Part shown: positions 16,047-18,316 of the stretch, in pieces
Numbering within the stretch: the stretch's first letter is position 1
Layout of the letters: each line of letters starts with the position of its first letter
Assembly (NCBI GenBank): GCA_028821815.1
Contig: JAPKEY010000013.1
Location: forward strand, 1 to 18,316
Direction: 5' to 3'
Source of the DNA: Candidatus Poseidoniales archaeon
GTDB lineage: Archaea > Thermoplasmatota > Poseidoniia > Poseidoniales > Thalassarchaeaceae
DNA: 18,316 bases
Notes under the pieces: model-generated
The model's input: only the letters and a program-made list of their open reading frames with translations
What the model was told of the DNA's origin: nothing
Databases searched by the model: none
Translations under genes and position numbers: made by a program

Positions 16047-16634
16047 ATGGCAGAGAGCACTGAAATTGACGATGCCCGGGCACGACTGATTGAGAAAGTT
16101 CGGAGTCTGGCGTATCTACGCGCCGACACCGAAGAATTCACACTCGCTTCGGGACGTACCAGCCGACATTTCTTTGATACCAAGCCTGTGATGTGTGATC
16201 CCGAATCTGCACATTTACTCGGTGTGCTCATTCACGATACCATCGATGGGATTGAGGGTGGTGTGGATGTGGTTGGTGGCCTAGAATTGGGCGCTGTACC
16301 GCTCACAGGTATCGCCATCGCCAAAGCAGAAGTGGGTAGCACATTACGTGGATTCATCATGCGCAAGGAACCCAAAGGCAGGGGTGGGCGTAAAACCGGC
16401 AATCCCCCTGGGATTGAAGGAAGTACAATCAAATCTGGAGATCGTGTAGTTATCCTTGAGGATGTCACGACCACAGGTGGCTCAGCTCTGAAGGCAGCCG
16501 GGCGCCTGCGCGCAATCGGCTGTGAGGTTGTGGCTTGCATCAGTATTGTTGACCGAGAAGAAGGTGGTAGCGCGGCCTTTGAAGGGGCCGGGATTCCACT
16601 CATTCCACTTTCAACGCTATCCGATTACGCATAG
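16047..16634 (+). CDS. pyrE: Orotate phosphoribosyltransferase
   Basis: Joins orotate with PRPP to give orotidine 5'-phosphate in de novo pyrimidine synthesis. Motifs seen: the N-terminal FTLASGRTSRHFFDTKPVMC strand-loop typical of OPRT, the GGLELGAVPLTGIAIA segment, a basic flexible loop (FIMRKEPKGRGGRKTG) holding catalytic Lys/Arg residues, and the PRPP-binding signature VVILEDVTTTGGSAL (about residues 134-148). About 195 residues from ATG 16047, the normal size. Upstream in-frame ATGs at 16011 and 16032 would add 12 or 5 basic residues with no family support; a GGGGAG site favours 16047. The stop codon lies inside a 22-bp palindrome. A cyclophilin follows 84 nt downstream. Another type I phosphoribosyltransferase is possible, but the N-terminal FTLASGRTSRHFFD pattern favours orotate. 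Confidence 0.92.
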   Translation: MAESTEIDDARARLIEKVRSLAYLRADTEEFTLASGRTSRHFFDTKPVMCDPESAHLLGVLIHDTIDGIEGGVDVVGGLELGAVPLTGIAIAKAEVGSTLRGFIMRKEPKGRGGRKTGNPPGIEGSTIKSGDRVVILEDVTTTGGSALKAAGRLRAIGCEVVACISIVDREEGGSAAFEGAGIPLIPLSTLSDYA

Positions 16635-16648
16635 GGTACCCTATGCGT
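16627..16648. repeat. Perfect 22-bp palindrome overlapping the pyrE stop codon
   Basis: Centred between 16637 and 16638, the left half ACGCATAGGGT is exactly mirrored on the right. The pyrE TAG (16632-16634) lies within the left half. As RNA it would fold with a small GTAC-type loop and a stem of about 9 pairs. A following T-run is missing, so it is not a classic oligo-T terminator. It may protect the 3' end, attenuate read-through to the cyclophilin, or bind a dimeric protein. Confidence 0.7.
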
Positions 16649-16718
16649 TACTTTGTACACACCCAACGGTGAATGAATACGGAACATACTCAAGAGCCGA
16701 GAGCGGTGGCGCAAAGCC

Positions 16719-17219
16719 ATGACTCAAGTATTAATGCAGACAACTAAGGGCGACATCACCATCGAACTGTTCACCGACACCATGCCAATTACAGCTGGAA
16801 ACTTCCTCGATTTGATTGACAAAGGATACTACAACGGACTCCATTTTCATCGAGTCATTCAAGGATTCATGCTTCAGGGTGGTTGCCCAAATAGCCGCGA
16901 CCCAAACAGCCCTCGATGTGGAACAGGTGACCCTGGATACAAAATTGCAGACGAGCATCTCCCCAATGCGAAATTCTCCAATGAACCGGGTACACTGAGT
17001 ATGGCCAATGCTGGGCCCAACAGTGGTGGGTCGCAATTTTTCATCAATACGGTTCACAATTCGTTCCTCGATTGGTGGGAACAGACGCCTTCCGCACACC
17101 CTGTCTTTGGCAAAGTGGTTGCAGGTATGGATATCGTTACAGCCATTGAAAATGGGCCAACGGGACATGGAGATCGACCTAGAGAACCCATGCAAATGAT
17201 ATCTGTCACCCGCTGTTGA
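16719..17219 (+). CDS. Peptidyl-prolyl cis-trans isomerase, cyclophilin type
   Basis: Catalyses cis-trans isomerization of peptidyl-proline bonds in folding proteins; no signal peptide is visible, so it is probably cytoplasmic. At 166 residues it is a single-domain cyclophilin. Family motifs are clear: KGDITIELFTDTMPITAGNF, FHRVIQGFMLQGG with the catalytic Arg, the GTLSMANAGPNSGGSQFFIN core (Gln/Phe active-site pair), and HPVFGKVVAGMDIVTAIE. The DWWEQTPSAHPVFG segment has the usual Trp-containing loop, slightly expanded. The start at 16719 fits the conserved N-terminal strand (VLMQTTKGDITIELF). No strong Shine-Dalgarno sequence precedes it. An oligo-T run follows the stop directly. Confidence 0.95.
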   Translation: MTQVLMQTTKGDITIELFTDTMPITAGNFLDLIDKGYYNGLHFHRVIQGFMLQGGCPNSRDPNSPRCGTGDPGYKIADEHLPNAKFSNEPGTLSMANAGPNSGGSQFFINTVHNSFLDWWEQTPSAHPVFGKVVAGMDIVTAIENGPTGHGDRPREPMQMISVTRC

Positions 17220-17222
17220 TGG

Positions 17223-17227
17223 TTTTT
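17223..17227 (+). terminator. Short oligo-T terminator candidate after the cyclophilin gene
   Basis: TTTTT begins 4 nt after the cyclophilin stop codon and just before the TATA-like element of the fumarase gene. Runs of five T can end archaeal transcription, and the placement between a stop codon and a new promoter is fitting. Confidence 0.45.
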
Positions 17228-17231
17228 CACG

Positions 17232-17245
17232 CTATATTTAATAAG
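17232..17245 (+). promoter_or_regulatory. TATA-like promoter of the RHH-fumarase gene
   Basis: CTATATTTAATAAG is the most TATA-like stretch in this gap. Its TATATTTA core is centred near 17236-17237, about 29 nt before the ATG at 17266, so the transcript should start within a few bases of that ATG. This supports translation of the N-terminal DNA-binding extension rather than a later start. Confidence 0.6.
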
Positions 17246-17265
17246 AGTGGACTAAACGCCTTTTC

Positions 17266-18316
17266 ATGGCGAAGCATCGTGCCGGTGACCGGCGAATCAT
17301 GAGCATCAGTATACCAGAAAAATTAGCAGCACGCCTTGATAGGCGTGTTGGAATGGGTAGAAATAAAGGGCGTAGTGCTACCATCGCAAAAATCATTCAA
17401 GAGTCCCTTGATGGACTACAGAAAGATGCTCCTCAATCCAAGAAAGAACCCCGTTCGGCAGCCGCGCCTACAGGGGATGTCAGAATTGAGAATGATACGA
17501 TGGGTTCTCTCGAAGTGCCTGCTGATCGGTACTATGGTTGTCAAACGGCTCGTTCACTAATCAATTTCGATATTGGGGGTGATACGATGCCGCGTGGAGT
17601 CATCCGTGGTTTTGGCATCCTCAAACAAGCCGCTGCAAAAACAAACAAACAATTGGGAACACTAGATGATAAAATTGCAGAATTGATTGTGTCTGCATCT
17701 GAAGAAGTAATTGACGGAGTACTTGATGAGCATTTTCCTTTGCGGATTTGGCAAACGGGTTCAGGCACACAATCGAACATGAACTCCAACGAAGTTATTG
17801 CCAATCGGGCCATTGAAATGGCTGGTGGAGTACTCGGCTCAAAGGAGCCAGTTCACCCAAACGATCATGTCAACAAAGCGCAGTCATCCAATGACACATT
17901 CCCAACAGCGATGCATATTGCGGGTGCAGAAGCAATCATCCACGAATTAAGGCCCCAGGTCCTGCATCTTCGTGATGCATTGAATGGGAAAGTGGGTGAA
18001 TTTGAAGGAATTGTCAAAATCGGACGAACGCATCTGATGGATGCGGTGCCCCTGACGCTCGGCCAAGAATTCAGTGGGTATGTCTCGATGTTGGATGCAG
18101 ATTTACGAAGAATTGACTTCGCACTTGAGGATATGTATGAATTGGCATTGGGGGGTACTGCAGTTGGAACCGGATTGAATACACATCCGGATTTTGCTGA
18201 GATTGTTGCAGGTTTTATTGCAGAAAAAACGGACTTGCCATTTGTAACTGCTGACAATAAATTTGCTCAACTCGCAGCTCATGATGCAGTGGTTGCAGCC
18301 AGTGGATCACTCAATA
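17266..18316 (+). CDS. fumC: Ribbon-helix-helix domain fused to class II fumarase (partial, 3' end outside window)
   Basis: Class II fumarase hydrates fumarate to malate in the TCA cycle. From ATG 17266 the frame runs 350 codons to the window edge without a stop. Residues 9-17 (RRIMSISIP) form a beta strand, 18-29 a helix (EKLAARLDRRVG), and 36-51 a second helix after a Gly turn (GRSATIAKIIQESLDG): a ribbon-helix-helix (CopG/MetJ-like) DNA-binding domain. A polar linker (52-71) leads to the fumarase N-terminus (NDTMGSLEVPADRYYGCQT). Active-site segments are intact: GSGTQSNMNSNEV (165-177), HPNDHVNKAQSSNDTFPTAM (from 197), GRTHLMDAVPLTLGQE with the catalytic His at 256, GGTAVGTGLNT. Numbering runs about 68 ahead of E. 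coli FumC throughout. The GSSxMPxKxN loop lies beyond the window. An internal ATG at 17299 would remove only 11 residues and start at the strand. Aspartase is a less likely alternative. Confidence 0.92.
   Translation, partial: MAKHRAGDRRIMSISIPEKLAARLDRRVGMGRNKGRSATIAKIIQESLDGLQKDAPQSKKEPRSAAAPTGDVRIENDTMGSLEVPADRYYGCQTARSLINFDIGGDTMPRGVIRGFGILKQAAAKTNKQLGTLDDKIAELIVSASEEVIDGVLDEHFPLRIWQTGSGTQSNMNSNEVIANRAIEMAGGVLGSKEPVHPNDHVNKAQSSNDTFPTAMHIAGAEAIIHELRPQVLHLRDALNGKVGEFEGIVKIGRTHLMDAVPLTLGQEFSGYVSMLDADLRRIDFALEDMYELALGGTAVGTGLNTHPDFAEIVAGFIAEKTDLPFVTADNKFAQLAAHDAVVAASGSLN
17281..17293. repeat. 13-bp inverted repeat inside the start of the RHH-fumarase gene
   Basis: GCCGGT, centre G, ACCGGC: a perfect 6-bp dyad 15 nt into the coding sequence and close to the predicted transcription start. 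It could be an operator for the encoded RHH domain, but such short dyads also arise by chance. Confidence 0.35.

Noticed and set aside
16731..17195. A 154-codon minus-strand frame
   Set aside because: Antisense shadow of the well-conserved cyclophilin gene.
1..18316. CRISPR array, tRNA/rRNA gene, insertion sequence or prophage
   Set aside because: No spaced direct repeats, cloverleaf-like sequence, transposase or phage motif was found by eye; all long stretches are explained by housekeeping-type genes.

Overview
The window is a compact, gene-dense piece of an archaeal chromosome, most likely a marine euryarchaeon of the Marine Group II / Poseidoniales type. The domain call is strong: it carries the large subunit of family D DNA polymerase (DP2), the archaeal/eukaryotic primase large subunit (PriL), a DUF373 membrane protein and an MptE-type pterin pyrophosphokinase. 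The lineage call rests on gene mix, moderate GC, a C-P-x-C zinc-ribbon small protein, ATP-type PEPCK and class II fumarase, and is inference only. No tRNA, rRNA, CRISPR array, insertion sequence or phage gene was seen. No gap longer than 300 bases lacks a gene; the two largest (about 143 nt each, 3061-3203 and 15904-16046) are divergent promoter regions.

Layout. 1-3060 (minus): 1020 codons of a very large polytopic membrane protein whose 3' end lies outside the window. 3204-7228 (plus): ATP-dependent PEP carboxykinase, then a free-standing left-handed beta-helix acetyltransferase-like protein and a phosphoglucosamine-mutase-like enzyme, which together look like part of UDP-GlcNAc synthesis. 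7286-8856 (plus): a small zinc-ribbon protein and a six-TM DUF373 protein. 8861-10006 (minus): PriL. 10064-11769 (plus): MptE, overlapping by 4 nt a two-TM membrane protein with a Lys-rich tail. 11770-15903 (minus): DP2, intein-free, ending flush against the previous gene. 16047-17219 (plus): orotate phosphoribosyltransferase and a cyclophilin. 17266-end (plus): a class II fumarase cut by the window edge, with an extra N-terminal ribbon-helix-helix DNA-binding domain.

The most striking observation is that RHH-fumarase fusion: a TCA-cycle enzyme carrying its own DNA-binding domain, in one uninterrupted frame behind a TATA-like element placed for near-leaderless transcription. It recalls the architecture of bacterial PutA. 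Several gene boundaries carry perfect inverted repeats (4860-4879, 7713-7733, 15972-15988, 16627-16648), sited where they could act as operators or transcript hairpins. The Lys codons ending the 10792-11769 gene form an oligo-T run on the other strand just past the DP2 stop, a possible dual-use terminator.

Both the first and last genes are open at a window edge, so they were read directly from the sequence.
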